A stretch of DNA of 64,000 nucleotides from Saksenaea vasiformis B4078 (Eukaryota; Mucoromycota; Mucoromycetes; Mucorales; Saksenaeaceae): NCBI GenBank assembly GCA_000697055.1, contig JNDT01001160.1, positions 1 through 64,000 on the forward strand. The letters are read 5' to 3'. The translations under genes and the position numbers were made by a program. Shown piece after piece: positions 19,260 to 33,100 of the stretch. The notes beneath the pieces were generated by a model, which worked only from the letters and a program-made list of their open reading frames with translations, had not been told where the DNA came from and did no database searches. The first letter of the stretch is position 1, and each line of letters begins with the position of its first letter.

Positions 19260-19585
19260 AGCTGTATTGTGGTTGTCATCTTTTAAAGCTGACGCTTTAT
19301 ATAGTTTCGAAACCTCGGTTATGTCATTACGTGGAATAATCCCAATTAAGTAATCTTAATGCCTTGGGAAAATCCTAGCTGCATATCTGACTTGTCACGG
19401 ACTCTGCATCCGATATCACTGTGTGCTATCAATTGAATTAACTTTTCACGCTACTGTAAATAAACTCTGCGTTCATCAAGAGTGCATTTCGAGACTATTC
19501 AAAGTTACAGGACTTCATCCTAACATAATGTTTATTTAAAAGTAACGTCAGAGAGTTTAAAAGTAAGGCGGGATGACAGCATAAA
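19260..19585. other. Intergenic region, nothing recognised
   Basis: A/T-rich spacer of 326 bp between the small basic gene and the 3' end of the kinesin gene. Confidence 0.4.
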
Positions 19586-22500
19586 TCAAGTTGTTCGTAA
19601 TTTCCTGAAACACATGACGTTTAGTCTACCTTATCGGAAAATTCACAGGGGATGCATACCGACGTCGCTTTGGTTGTTCTTCGTTAGCAAAGAACGCTTC
19701 CATGTCGTCATCATCATTGTCGCCTGCTAGCATGGGAGATATTGGTGCTTCAAGAACAGGACTAAACATCGCTGATTCCCGTCGATTGTCCGAATTCTAA
19801 AGTGATGGGAATGTCAGAGAAGGTGCTTTTTTCGACATATTAACAAAAAGGATTTACATCGTCCTTATCTTCCTCGGGTAATAATCTCGAATTGCCGTCG
19901 ATTGGTTTCGCTAGGCTAAGTTCAGGTAGCCAAGGATCAATTTGCACATCTTTTGCCTTTGCAAACGCTTCCTTCAGCCGACGATGACCTTCTTGCATAA
20001 ACTTGATGCAGTATGAGACTTATTTCCATTTTTGCTCAATAGTCTTACCTTAACGCGGTTCTTTAGTTGCACGTTTTCTTCTTGCAAGGAGTCAAGTGCC
20101 TCTCGCATATCGGAAATTAGTTCTTCCTCTTTTCCAGCGTCAACACTCAGCAACACCGTCTTTGTCGAGTCGGAGCCACTTGGCTTGCCACGTGCAAGGA
20201 TAGGTATCGAAAGTTGCGCATATTTCTTGAACAGATGCTTGGCGCGGCGCTGTATGTTGCACGGATCGTTGGCAAATCTTCTTTGCGTTATCAATTTTAG
20301 AACACGGCCCATGTTTGTTTCCTACAACAAAAAAAATTATTAACAATCCTCTTTTGTCAAAATGTGGCTAGTGTCAAACCTTGACCAACTCAAACGTAAT
20401 TCCTTCAAACTGTTCAATTTCGCTCATAATGATATCTGCGTCTTGGGAATACTGGATATATTACTTGTTAAACTAGACATATTCACCCGGACTTCTGGAC
20501 CAATAACTTACCTCTTCTCCTCTAAAAATACTTCGTCGAAGCTGTTTCCTTAGTTCCAAGAAACGATCAAACTTCTTTTCATCTAATCGTCGGTTTTCCA
20601 TTGGCCGTTCGTCACTGTCCACATCCATCATCGCAGGACGGGATTCGGATGATTTTCTAAAAGACGGCAGCTGCGGAGAATCCCGCTCCAGAGAAGGATT
20701 ATCCTCATCCATATGTTCCGACCTCGTAGCTGTCTGATTGGAGATATCTTCAATCTTTTTCTCCCGCTGTCTCACGTCATGAGCGAGTCGTCGTACGTCT
20801 TCCTGCAACTTTTGTTTATCCTTTTCCAGGTCGGAAATCTAAAGCGAGAATTATCAGTCATCATCGACGTCTAAGTGTTCATTACCTTTTCTAGCAAGCT
20901 CTGCTTGGTCGTGATGTGGTCTTGGATAATCGCACGCAGTTTGTTCATCTCCGCTGTTAAAGACTGTTGTCTGTTTTGAAGCTACAACACCATCAACTTA
21001 ACATGCCATATCTCATCAATAGAGTACACTCACGTTCGACAAAAAGAGATCGTCTGTCCCATCTATATTATATTACTACCATGTTACTTCACCACTTGAA
21101 TAGAACTACTCGTACCACTTTGATCAAACGACTTCTCTTTGTGCTTTAAACGACCTTCGATATGCGCTTGATTCAAATCGTTCTACATGATTTCATCAGG
21201 CACGTTCATCCAGAACTAGCAATCTACGAAGTCGTACCTCACGCTTCAGAGCAGACATATAGATTTCTTCCATTTTGCGAAGTTCAATTTCCATGTCTCG
21301 AGTGACCTGCTGTCTAATATTTGATTCCATAGTTGCACATCTGGTTTCCGCATCGACCCACTACGATAATAAAGAGGTTACCAATCATAGCGCTATGGAA
21401 GTCATTTCACCTTATCCCGTAGGTCTTCTAACTGATTGATAAGATGGTCAACGAACGGATCATCTGTATCTCCGTCGTCATCATCATCATCTTCCTCTGC
21501 TCCGCCTAAAACGTCAAATTCCTCTGATGGTTGACCTAACAGGTCGAGACTTGTATCTAAAGGCACAGAAACTATATAAGCTTCATAGCGATAATATTAC
21601 TCATTCGTATTTACCCATCTTATCCTTTGATTGAGTACGTAACCGCTTCGCTATATCTACTCTTAGCTTGGCCAATAGTGGAGAGATCAGACATACCTGT
21701 GCCTGAGATACCCTTCAGATCAAGTTTAGGGTGTATACGACGCCAGGTTGCTACGTCCTTTGCAACTGCAGCAAACTTCATTACGTGGCTATTTTCGTCG
21801 AAGCCAGTGTCAAATGGATTGACATTAACTACCATCACCTTTCCAAGAGTAAAATGTAGTGAGACGGCTGAATAAAACTTAGAGGTTATCGCTCACCGCC
21901 TTTCCATCGCCTTCAAACGAGCTCTTAAACAGTTCAGTAAGTTTGCTGTGACGGAAAGGCACGACTGCTTGGCGCTTATCGAAATATATAGTTTAGAGAA
22001 GAACTATAATCAGCTTTTGCCTACTTACTTTTCCCATATCCGCTTTAAGTTGGTTAAGACGCAATGTCTCCATACATTGGCCAAGAACCATTAACGACTT
22101 GTTGATGTTCCCTGCTTCTTTCAAGCGTTGCCCTATGACGAGTCGTCACGATCAATGTGAATACCTTCCTGATTAATCTTACCAGAGTTATAGGTATTTC
22201 GATGCCTTTCGGAACCAGCGAGGTCCACAATCGACATTTTGGATACTGTGGCGTAGGATGGGTCCTAAAGACATATCTCAGCCGCCTGTTGCTTGTATAC
22301 GCCCATTGAATTCATACCTCGATAAGATAATCCTCTTCGTCAATTGGCACACGAACCACTCGAATAGTAAATATACTATGGCTTCGGCTGCTTGTATGGT
22401 TCATCAGAGTCGAAAATACAGCTCGATTGCGCTGGCCTTCGAAAAGGACACTGTAAGCTTCCTATGACAGAGATGAGATAATAACCCAACCTACCATATG

Positions 22501-23885
22501 TTACTCGTGTTTACCTCAATTGAATTCACTTTTACTTCCTTAAGCCCGTAAATGTATTTATGTCCGCTCCTGAATTCATACTTCAATGAAAGCGCTTTAC
22601 GTTTGAGTTGTTTGTCTGGAGGGACAAGTAGATCGTATATCTTCTCTGTATAGATTTCGGCAAAGGACACCCATATACCATATTCGTATCTCTGATCAAT
22701 GTCAATAACTAATAATTGTTCAGTAACGTAACTATCGTGTCTCCTTGTCGATAATACCAGTACTATCTCTATTCGTTGGCATTTGAAATTCTTCCCATAA
22801 ATTGGGATTCTGTGAACGGTCAGAAATTATAATTTCCAATAGTATAAACAGTAACTTACAGAACTACCTGGGTGTGGTGATGCACATGAACCAACTTTCT
22901 TCAGAATGTCCCGATTCTCGGCGGACGAATCCTCGTAGGATTGTACGAGACTATGCATGGTAGGCTTAAGCTTTAAAGATGTCAGACTTAACCATAATTC
23001 TTGCATCGTCTCTTCTATTTCTTACCAGTGAATCGCTAACGTATCCGTTGATGCTATTAAATATTACATCAAGAGTACGAGGTAATAAACCCGGATCTTC
23101 TCTTGTGCCCATCACAGAGTACGTCTTGCCGGAATTCGTCACCCCGTACGCAAACACCAGTGCATTCTCGCCCTTCAGTAAATCCTTCACTAACGGCAAC
23201 GTGCTGTTATTGAAAAATTCCTGTTGTGTTACAGTCTCTGTGAATATCTTTGTAAATTTGTATCTTTCAGGTGCTCGATTTCGTGTGCGATAGGCGTTCG
23301 AGCTCTTTTTGCGTAAGCTTTAGTAATCACGCACCAAAATTTGTGAGCTATACCTCTGGCGGTGTCATAGAGACTTCATAATCGTCAACGATCTGCAAGT
23401 AAGGATCCTCGATCTCAGCTTCGTGGTTGGGTGGTCGTGGTCGGATCCGCATATAAGCCTGAAACAAATAAAAACCTAGAATTCACCATCATGCCCTATA
23501 CCGCCGTACCTTTATCGGTTCCTTTTCTGGGTTGTACGCAAAAAAGCTATCGTGAATGTTTTCAACGGTGCTATGCGACATCACTGAAAACATAGGATTG
23601 CTATCTTCTCGTGCATAAGGGTTATAATTAGGTGGTCGGATGGAAGATCTATGCAAAGGCCGTTTGGTTCCCGTTCCAACAACTCTGCTGGGCGTTCGAT
23701 TCAACGTGCGATGAGGTGAATTTGGTGTGTGATGAGGAGTGCGATCATGTCGTGTTGGTGTTCGGGGCGTTCTCGGGGTGTTTGGAGCTCTGGAGGGTGT
23801 CGACGGACCATCATGCCTTTGAGGACTGTAAGTTGTTACGCATTAGCAACCAAGGAAATAGAGCAAATTAGGTAGACCTGAACAT
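19586..23885 (-). CDS. Kinesin-6-like motor protein (MKLP/KIF20/Klp9 type)
   Basis: Plus-end microtubule motor, probably of the spindle midzone. The start is an 8-nt exon (ATGTTCAG, 23885-23878) spliced in phase to a Thr-Pro-rich N-terminal extension (APNTPRTPRTPTRHDRTP) with many minimal CDK sites. Motor motifs follow: P-loop AYGVTNSGKT (near 23140), switch II SIVDLAGSER (near 22210), then KEAGNINKSL, and the motor end VNVNPFDTGFDENSH (near 21800). The AYGVTNSGKT form is typical of kinesin-6. A long coiled coil runs about 21300-20470 and an acidic or phosphorylatable linker is at about 20700. A basic tail KRRRKLRTT is reached by a final intron with stop at 19586. Without that splice, translation ends at 19626. 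About a dozen introns. Subfamily assignment is from motif wording, not from a tree. Confidence 0.9.
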
Positions 23886-24161
23886 GACGATGTCAGAAAC
23901 GGATGCGAAAGTTCTGCGTGCGCGCGTTCTCCCAAAAGAGGTACGGCCACTTTCACTTTATGTCGCGTCGACCGTCACAGATTCAGAGAATTTGTTCCTG
24001 TTATGGACACTATGCTGCGTATCTTTTGAATGACGATAGAAGCTTCCACTTCTGCAACTGATCTCTTATCTGCGTTGATGTCCACAATGGGGTCAGACTC
24101 GGATATTGATAAATGATTATTGTATTTTAGACTAAAAGAACTAATAGTAAAAATAGGAAGT

Positions 24162-27100
24162 TTAACGTGCGCTTTTCCATATGTAGTATGCTAGAGTTGT
24201 GGTTAGGTTATTCACGTAGGCAATTTCTACATCATCCAGCTTGTTTTCTTCATTTCTCTCTTCCTTGCTGTTGATGTAGACTGTAATGGTGTTTGTATCC
24301 GATTGGTACTCAAAATGGGTGAAATAATCCATCACCGCGTTTGGTATAAAGATTAGCAAATGTCGTGTTTGCTGAATACGTATTTCCCCAGATATCAGAG
24401 GATAAAAAACCTTGAGAGTATCGAGTATGTCGCCCCACCGTAGGTTGAGCTTCATGTACTGTCCAAACGGGGGAAACGCGGTTTCGAGATCTATTGTCTC
24501 AAATCGTTTTGCAAGCGCTACAAGCTGCTCCGGAGTTTCTTTAGTTCGACTAGTGGTAATAGCTTGATAAAGCCTACTCCAGTCAGCATCTCGGTGACTG
24601 GAAAACACAGCCTACAAAACGTTGATCAATTAAACGCGTATCGTACCGTTTTTCCAAACCTTGCTGATCATCCTATCAATTCGTTTCTTTGCTTCCTGGA
24701 CGACGTCGCCTAGCGAGTAGGATGCTGGAGCCATCATCTCCTTGAGAGAATTAAAGTAGCGTTCGGGTTTGGGCTTTAGGACTTTTGACCACGGCACTTT
24801 GGTTCCTGTTTGGCGGTCCATGCCACGATAAGTGACAAGAACAAAATAGTGAAGCACAACTTTCTCAGGCATCCCTTCTCCGTTGCCCCCTACGCTCATA
24901 GGCCTCGATGATCCCACGGAGTTCGTACGACTGTGCATGCTTTGACTGTTGTTGTTCCACCGGGTGTCTGTATTTTCAGCCGCGGAAATGATGAGTGTGT
25001 GACGGAAAGGAGCTTCCGTCTCCATCGTGGCATTGTCATCTTCAAAGGATAGATCATTGGAAGACACAAAACAAGCAATTGGCTTCCTCTCAAAAGCAAG
25101 CGTCTTCAAACCAAACTTGGGCGCATCACGTAAGAGGGATAAAAGCAAATGTTCTACCTTTTCTTCCATCATAATCTCATAGACCCCTTGGATAATCCGA
25201 TTCCGCGAGTATGTTGTTGGGCGATTGTAGACCGACACCATGTTCTTAATCACATTTAGAAGGTTAAGACTTTTTGGCAACTGGTCGATATTATCCAAGC
25301 TTCTTTGAATTTGCCGTAGATGGAAATCGAAGACAAAAGAATTCACATGTATCCTTTGCTTGAATTTATCGCATTCTTCTGTAAAATCTCTGAAGCCAGC
25401 ACGTCTCGTCTCGCGCTTTTCATGCGTATAGGGCGAATAGGTTAGTCTTCCGTACCGGCGATGGAGAGTATACAAGGTCACAAAGATAAATACGCCAGTC
25501 AATCGTGCTTCACACATAATCGTACCACCTTTGTAGACCTGCAGAAGGTAGATCACTGGTGAAGCAATAGTATGATCTTCGGTCACCTTGAACTTGGATA
25601 GATAAGCTTCTGTCTCGTCTTCATTTTGGGGATCGGAAGGACCATGAACAATCAAGTGCATGCCGATTTCCTCCAGATAAGATGCATACTCTTGCATAAA
25701 TGTCCGTGTCAGCCGCTCGTACCACTCGGTAGTCTCCTCCGACTTGCTTGAAGCTGAGTCACCAAAAAGTTTTGCATAAGCCGTTCCGAGTGCTGCAGTA
25801 TCCGTCGAGACAGCCTCGGAGAAAAACAAAGGAGTTCGACAGAAATGGAGAAGTCGAGAGGCTTTCAAGATGAGCTTCAATTCAGTAGCTGTCATCATTT
25901 CAATACTCTCCGTCGAACTGCCTGATTCCTTATATCGATTGGCCCATTTTGTGTAAGCTGTAAATGCTTTCTCGTGCGCCGCCTGGAGTTGTGCTCGTCG
26001 CAAATACATGCTTAGGAATGGTTCACCATGTCTCAAGAGATAGTCCCGATGATGAGCATGTTCATACTCTGCCGTTGATTCCGCAAAAGCATCTCGTAGT
26101 ATTGTATTAGCATCAGCGATCCTGACTGCAGTGTAAACGACGTCCACCATATCTGTTCTTGGGGACTTGCACAGCTTTGCGCCGTCTTGGACGTCAAATA
26201 TGCTCACTGCATTTTCCCCCTCAGTATCCACGCTTGTATGCCGCTCCACACTCGGACGCTTCTTGGTGGAGAAAGTACCAGTGACCATTTGCCGTAGAGT
26301 ACCAAAATTCACTTCTGTTTTACAGCGTGGACCTGCTTCTGAATGGATGCTGGAATTCATGACACTTGCATGAGACTGAGCGTCCGTCTGGGCCAAGCGC
26401 GCTATGCTTGCAATACTGGGTGACAATGGTGTGCGGCTGTTGGCCTGTTGTGTGCTTGAGACACTCACAGGCACACCCGATTGATCTGTTGCATTAATGA
26501 TTTCAGACATGGATTCTGTGTGATGGAAAAGACCCATCTTCTGGTGAATAATGTTCTTCAACGTCAGATGTCTCGCTTCTTGCTGGTCCACTGTACGTAA
26601 TATGGAGTGGAAAATCTTCTCCGAGAAATTGTCAGCGCAGTTGTACGCGTATGCTGTGATTTGAGAGGTGTCCATAATGAATAGCAAAAAGGAGTGACGG
26701 TGGGAGACGTCCTTGAAATTATTCTTGTATTTTGGCATGAATGTTGGACCTGATTTTGTGAAACCAGAAGCCATAGAGTCATGGCGACTGTGGATGCTTA
26801 AATCATCCCGACGTGATGAAGTAGACTCTTTGCGTTGCGCTTCCTCTTCCTTTCCAAGAGGAGACCGTGTGTACGTCTTCTGCAATGACTCGACATCCTC
26901 GCTTTGTCGCCGAGTTCCATCTGAAATCGTGAACTTGTAATAGAGTTCTGGTAGACCACTAACGAGCAGGAACCGTGAATTCTGCACCGATTCTAAACTA
27001 TGAGACATAGAAACGTTGGTAGAAAGTTCGTAGATCTCGTAGCCGTCCGTTGCTGTAGCTGGGATGCTATCGATGCTACAGTTTAAAGTCTTTCGAGCAA

Positions 27101-30100
27101 TAATCGGACGGAGAGCGCTGTGGTATTCAACCAACTCTTCGCTTAGTTGAAGCAAAATGTCTTCCATACACCACGGCGGCAAGTTAACAGCACGCGATAT
27201 CTCTTTGACTGTAGCACTCTTCCAATCCACTGCTTTGCCGAGAACGCCGAGAAAAGGGTTGATGATCGATTGGAGTCGACAATCGTCTTCTTCAGGACGA
27301 GGTACAGCTTCTGCAGCGCCCTCTGTAATTGCCGGTCCAATGGAGGCGAGAGTTACCGTGCGTTCGATGATATAATCACAGACTGTTTGCTTGAAACAGT
27401 TATAGATATGGTCAAACAAGTGATCCGTCTCAATCTGACCAACAGACCAGATATCAATTCCCAACTTAAACCCTTCACCTGACGCATCTTCTGTGAAGCT
27501 ATCATTCAGGAATGATGTCAGTCCTTCCTGGTTAAAATCTTTGATATTCTCGTTTCTGGGAGGTGCTTGCGAAGTGCCGTCAATATCTCCATCAAGCCAA
27601 CTCAGGCAAACGCCAGCTACACCCTGGCCGACATTCATTTCAAATGGAGTACATACACCAGGAGCCCGGTTAAAACAGCTGTAATAGAAGCAAAGATCAC
27701 TTGCAGAGGGATCTGTTGGTCCGATATCTCGTCTAAGCGTAATGAACTAAGTACTATCTCCAATAGCAGTTGTACTTACTTTGGTTCCTTCGTTTGCCAC
27801 GCATTGGCACCAGAGTATATACCATAGAGCACTACCCGCTGCCGCTTCAGGATAAGTGGTAAATCAGTTCCCTGAAGAGCGCGTAGTGGACCAACGAGGA
27901 TACTCTGCCTTAGGAGGTATAAGAACTGAGCTGGATTAGCGATTAGAGCAGGCAAACGGATGATTCGGTGAAGAGCAGGTGGTTTTTCGACGGGTAAAAT
28001 GAACTCGATATCCTGTTCAAAATAATGAGCTGTCGACGTATTGCTGTACTATGAAACTCACCGCCCTCGACAACTTCGAATTAGGATTTCGCATAAGGAA
28101 CTGCTGTACTTCTTTTAGCGTGATCTGCGACGTAAGTCGGTTCTCTAGTAGATCAACGAGTTCCTCTGAAATCCAACTAGGGAGCTCAACGCCATGAACC
28201 TCCAATACCAACTCTCTTGTCTCGTAGGTACGACCCGTTCTCCTGGTGCCTCCGGGCGAAGTATTACTTTCTTGTCTACCAGGGCTTGTCTTCGGACTGG
28301 CACCTCCACTTGTTCCGCTGCCATGCGGAGATGATTTGCCATGACCGAAATTGACGTGCTGAACGCGTCCATGGGAGCAACTTAGGGCATTGTCACTGGT
28401 AACAAGTGTCAGAGAAGATCCAAACGGCGAAGTTGGTCGTAAGAAGGTACTGTCATGATCCGTTTGTGAGTCTGATTCAGTGACATAGTGTGTTACGGTG
28501 GTTTCAGAGAGGAAACAGTAAGCAACAATGTTGTCCCTCATACAAACAAACATATTGGGTCTGTTTTTAACCGCAAAGGGTCGTAACACATCGCTTGACA
28601 GTATGCTCAACGCTGCATTCGGCTGCAGTCTCCAATGAAGCGGAAATCGTTTGGTAAATACAATATCGCAGCCAAACTGTCCAGACTGGAACTTCTTTGG
28701 CGGTGTAAAGGCTGCTTCTTCGCCAGATGTGGACAAAATTTCGACAAGATTATCACCCGTTCCTGAACTGCCTACTAGGTCATTTTCATCATCGGAAAAG
28801 TCGTCAGAGGAATAAAGTTGTCTTTCATCATCCTCGTTCGGAGCAAGCAAGTATTTGCTACAGCGCTCGTCAACACGCTAATACGTTTAAGTATTTAGGT
28901 TCAAATTACCTGCAGATACGTGTGTCATGCATGCGTTGGAGTAATACCAACTTATTTGTCCTTTCCATGACTTCATTCACCATGGCCTTGGTTACCCTTA
29001 TAATTTCAGAGCGGTTGACAGACTGCTGCAACTTCGAGTAGAAATAAATCTGGACACTTTGCATTTGAGGGATTAGTAAGAGCCAGTACAATTGCTGCTG
29101 CATTGGATCAGCTGTGTCACCAACTGACGCTGTTTCCGTTTCGTCCGGAATTTCGGGTTCGAATATACTGATACCAAGACCTTGACAGAATTCATCTCCG
29201 CTGCCTTGCTCGCTATCCAATTGCTTTTTCTGTCCATTTGTACGGTTTTGATGCTCTTCAGGTGATGTATTGTCACTGACTCTAGAAAAGTGATCTTTGA
29301 AGCTGGAAGCGCTGTTGTCGCTGGCGTAGAAGGAGTCCCCAACACGTACAAGTCTGTAAGGCGTACTTCGGTTCTTCTGGAGTTCCTCGAAAAATATTTG
29401 GCGGCTGAGCGTCTGATTTTTGACAAATACAAGCGGCATATACATTGTAGCCGGGAAATCGACAAATGGATTCTTCTTCATCAATTGTGCTTCAATGTAG
29501 GACACAACAGATTGCGTTATAGGACCCGCGCGTAAAAGACCATGCATTATTTCCTCTGTAAACATCCAATTTAGTCTCGCTTCTGTCTCCACAAGAGCAT
29601 CCTGCTTGTCTCGAGTTAAAGAAGTGAGGTTGTCCCGATGTGTAGATTCGTTATCCAGACAAGAACTGTGGACTAGTTAGCGGAGGAGTAGTTGGTGGCA
29701 GTGAAACTTACAGTTCATGGTTTAACGTACCGTCACCCGGACATTCTTCGGTATGCGTGAACGACACGTTGACTGGATCAAAGTCTGTCTGTGGCAATGC
29801 CATACAAATCAGATGAAGTGTGGCACTGGTTATACCATCTGCAGAATCTACCGGAGAATAGATGGATCCAACTGCATCCGGCTCAAAGTCATAGGGAGTG
29901 CCATCTTCGTAATAGCCTTCATAAGATGACAGTAGACGTTCAACAGGAAAAGTAACTTCCGAGTATCCGCTTGGTTTCTTTGGCTTCCTGAATGTACACT
30001 CCAATCGAACAAATAGCGGGTTTTGTGCACATACAACGACGTCCGTCAAGTTACTCGGTTTTTCCCCAGACAAAGAGAATCCCAATTTCTGCCCTACTTT

Positions 30101-33100
30101 AGCAAAAGGAGGACGGTACGCATACATATTCTTCTGCCGTCCTGTAGTCAGTACAACTGGTTCGAAGTAATGTCCCAGGACTGCACTGAATCTTTGATGG
30201 GCCATTTCAAGTTCCTCTGCACTGAAAATCATTAGGAGCGTTGTTAAAAAGTTCTCAAACTTACCTAGTTCGATTTCTGCGTTTCAGTAACGTTTGCACA
30301 TTGAGGTAACCAGTGAGATCAATATCTACCGTGGATTCGTCGCATATTTCTAGCACTTTATCAAAATCCTCAGGTTCAACAGCACGCCCATGAAGAAGGC
30401 AACTAAAAACGGACTTGACGAAGCTTCGGGAGTACACTCGTGTGACATCTTGCATCAAGCGAAGTGTGCGGTCGGACAGTGTGTCATGGATAAACGCGTC
30501 ATTGAAGCAACCTTGCGAAAGATCAGGTCGAAGCGTCGCTCCCAGGCTATCTAGCCATTCCTTTGACGATGTGGCGTCGACGGGCTTCACCAAGATCGTC
30601 TCGTTTTCCACCTTGAGTTGCGTATGAAAAGTATTGCTGCCATCGCATTCGAGGGCTTGTCGATGGCATTCGAACATAAATAAGCTCATGCATTCAAACT
30701 GTGCGTTGTCGCCTTCAAGTAGCTTGCAGTAAGGAGATCGCATGCCACTGCTTTCAATATTGCTTAGTCCTTCCACCACACAGTCAAGTGACGGGATGAG
30801 CATCACGACGAAGACATCCGGATCAAACACCTTTACGAAACATCGCAGATCTCGTAGATTTTTAGCAATCGGGAGCGTGCTTGCTGCTGCGCTTGTTAGC
30901 TTTCGCTCCACGAAAGCGTTGAGAAGTTTGTACCAAAAATCGTCCACTGGCACGCTTTGCAGTGGCACATCATCATCTGCGATTGCTGCAAGAGATTGCT
31001 CTAGGTAATAATGTAATAAGGCAATATCTCGATGTATTGCTGGAAGCTTGGAGATAGAATCTTTGTGCTGACAGAAGAACTCATCGGGAAGGGGACATGT
31101 GCAGGTTGAGTTTCGATCCGAGTGCCATATCGCCTGTGCATCCCCCAGTGGTGATGATGCCGGGCTGTAACGCGACGTTGTACGTGAACGAACACCAAAT
31201 CGCTCATGATTGCGACTGATTCCGGATTCATGCATGATCTCTCCAAGTCTTAGCGGAACATGCGTGTCTGCAAAAGAAGAAAAAACGTCTGAATTTTCGG
31301 GAACAAGGTAGTGGTTGCTATATTTTGGACATGGGTAGGAGGCTAACAAGAACGTGCCTAAACGCAGAACGGATGAAACGTTGAACAGACTTGTTTGATG
31401 CATTCGACGAATGTTGAGAAGGTCGTCATGGACAGTGTCGTATGCGTTGCAATCCTTGGCATCGTCGAGTTCACAAAGCTGTCCAACGGCATACATATGA
31501 TCGAATGTGACTAATTGTGTCAATATCTCCTTATCCCTGTTGAAGACATCACTTATGGTAGACTCATAGGCTCTATTCACCGGCTCGTATACGACGGGTT
31601 CTAGCCACAGTTCTGTAACAATCCTCCTCTTTCCAGCGTCTTTCCATATATAATATTGAACGGCAAAGACTAGATGGCAACATTCGATTTCCTTGTAAAA
31701 GTGGCTACATGACCGTTGTGATGATATCAAAGTGTACCCCTAGAAAACGTGTTAGTTTCCAAGCAGAAACAGTCGTGTGAACTTCGTTCAACTCACTTGG
31801 TCTATGCGCGCACTGCACAAATACTCAAAGGCTAAATTTGATAAGGGCATCAGATGCTTCCTAGCAAAGTGTTCGCCCTCCATTTCTTGTACTTCCCAGT
31901 GCCAAGCATGTCGGTGCAAATAATTGCGCACAATAAATTCTCCTGTTAACCAAAACGTCGGGCTAACATGCCATATCTTAGTCATGTATGTTTGCTGCTT
32001 TTCGATCTGTGAGTCGGTTGCCATGTAGTGCTCGGGATCTCGCATAAGCAGGTTCGATAGTGGTCGCTTTACAATCATCATATTTCTCACAGGTTCGCTA
32101 TATCCTGTTGCAGACGGATGTCTCACTTCTAGTTTAGATAAATCGCTTTCATTCTGGTGTCGCAGCGATATCAGCATATTTTTCAAGTCGTCCACAATCT
32201 GTTGTCTCTTTCGCAGTTCAATATTAAAGAAGAGTGTCCGTACGCTAACAATTTTTTCTTTGTCTTGGCAGATCCTGATTTCGTAAAATTGTATACATTT
32301 CTCCATGGGCCCAGATCTTGAGCGATATTTGGAATCTCTTCGACTTTGACCCTCATATACCGTCGCGTTTCTCTGCATCGTCATCATCATATCTGCATCG
32401 TGGATCTTCACATACACCTGATCCTTTCCTGTAAACGTGGCCCATCTGGCAAACATATGGTGGATTTGCTCTATAGCGCGTTGTGTCTCGGTCATATTTT
32501 CACCCTCGGCTGTATTTCCTTGGATAGTTATCGACGATGGCGAGGTGATGATAACGTCGAAGCAATGTTCGTCGAACCAGCAACGGCTTTGCGGTCGGAA
32601 TTCGGAATTATCCAACTTCTCCCATAAAGTGGAGAACTTTTGTAAATAATCTTCTTGCTGCTGTTGTTGCGTTTGCGGGGTGGGATCATTGAGATATCGT
32701 AAGTTAAAAGTAACAAGTGATTTCAGTAATTCGTCAGTCTCAGAAATCCGAACGAGTAGTTTTTTTAACTTTCCAACTTTCTGGAATCCAGGAGATCCGG
32801 AAAAGTCCCCTATGCCTGCTGTTCCGGTAACGATCCCCATCATCTGGCTTCTGCGTTGGAAGGCATCCCAGTTTTGCAGCATATGTGAAAAGGTGCTATT
32901 CGCGCGGATAAGAATCTCGGCTTTGGGTGCTCTGATGGAGCTTAGCATGCCATCATCTATCAACATAGCATTATCCTCAAGCACCGCAGTCGATATAGTT
33001 CGTTCATGAATTGAAGGGAAGGATTTCAAGAACTTCGACCAGGTTGATGACCAGTTTGCTCGTATTCTGTACTCGATGGTAATATTAGGTTGCCACTGCA

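Noticed and set aside
24640..24645. ACGCGT near the 3' part of SZT2
   Set aside because: It lies in an intron of SZT2, far from any start codon, so it is unlikely to be a cell-cycle promoter element.
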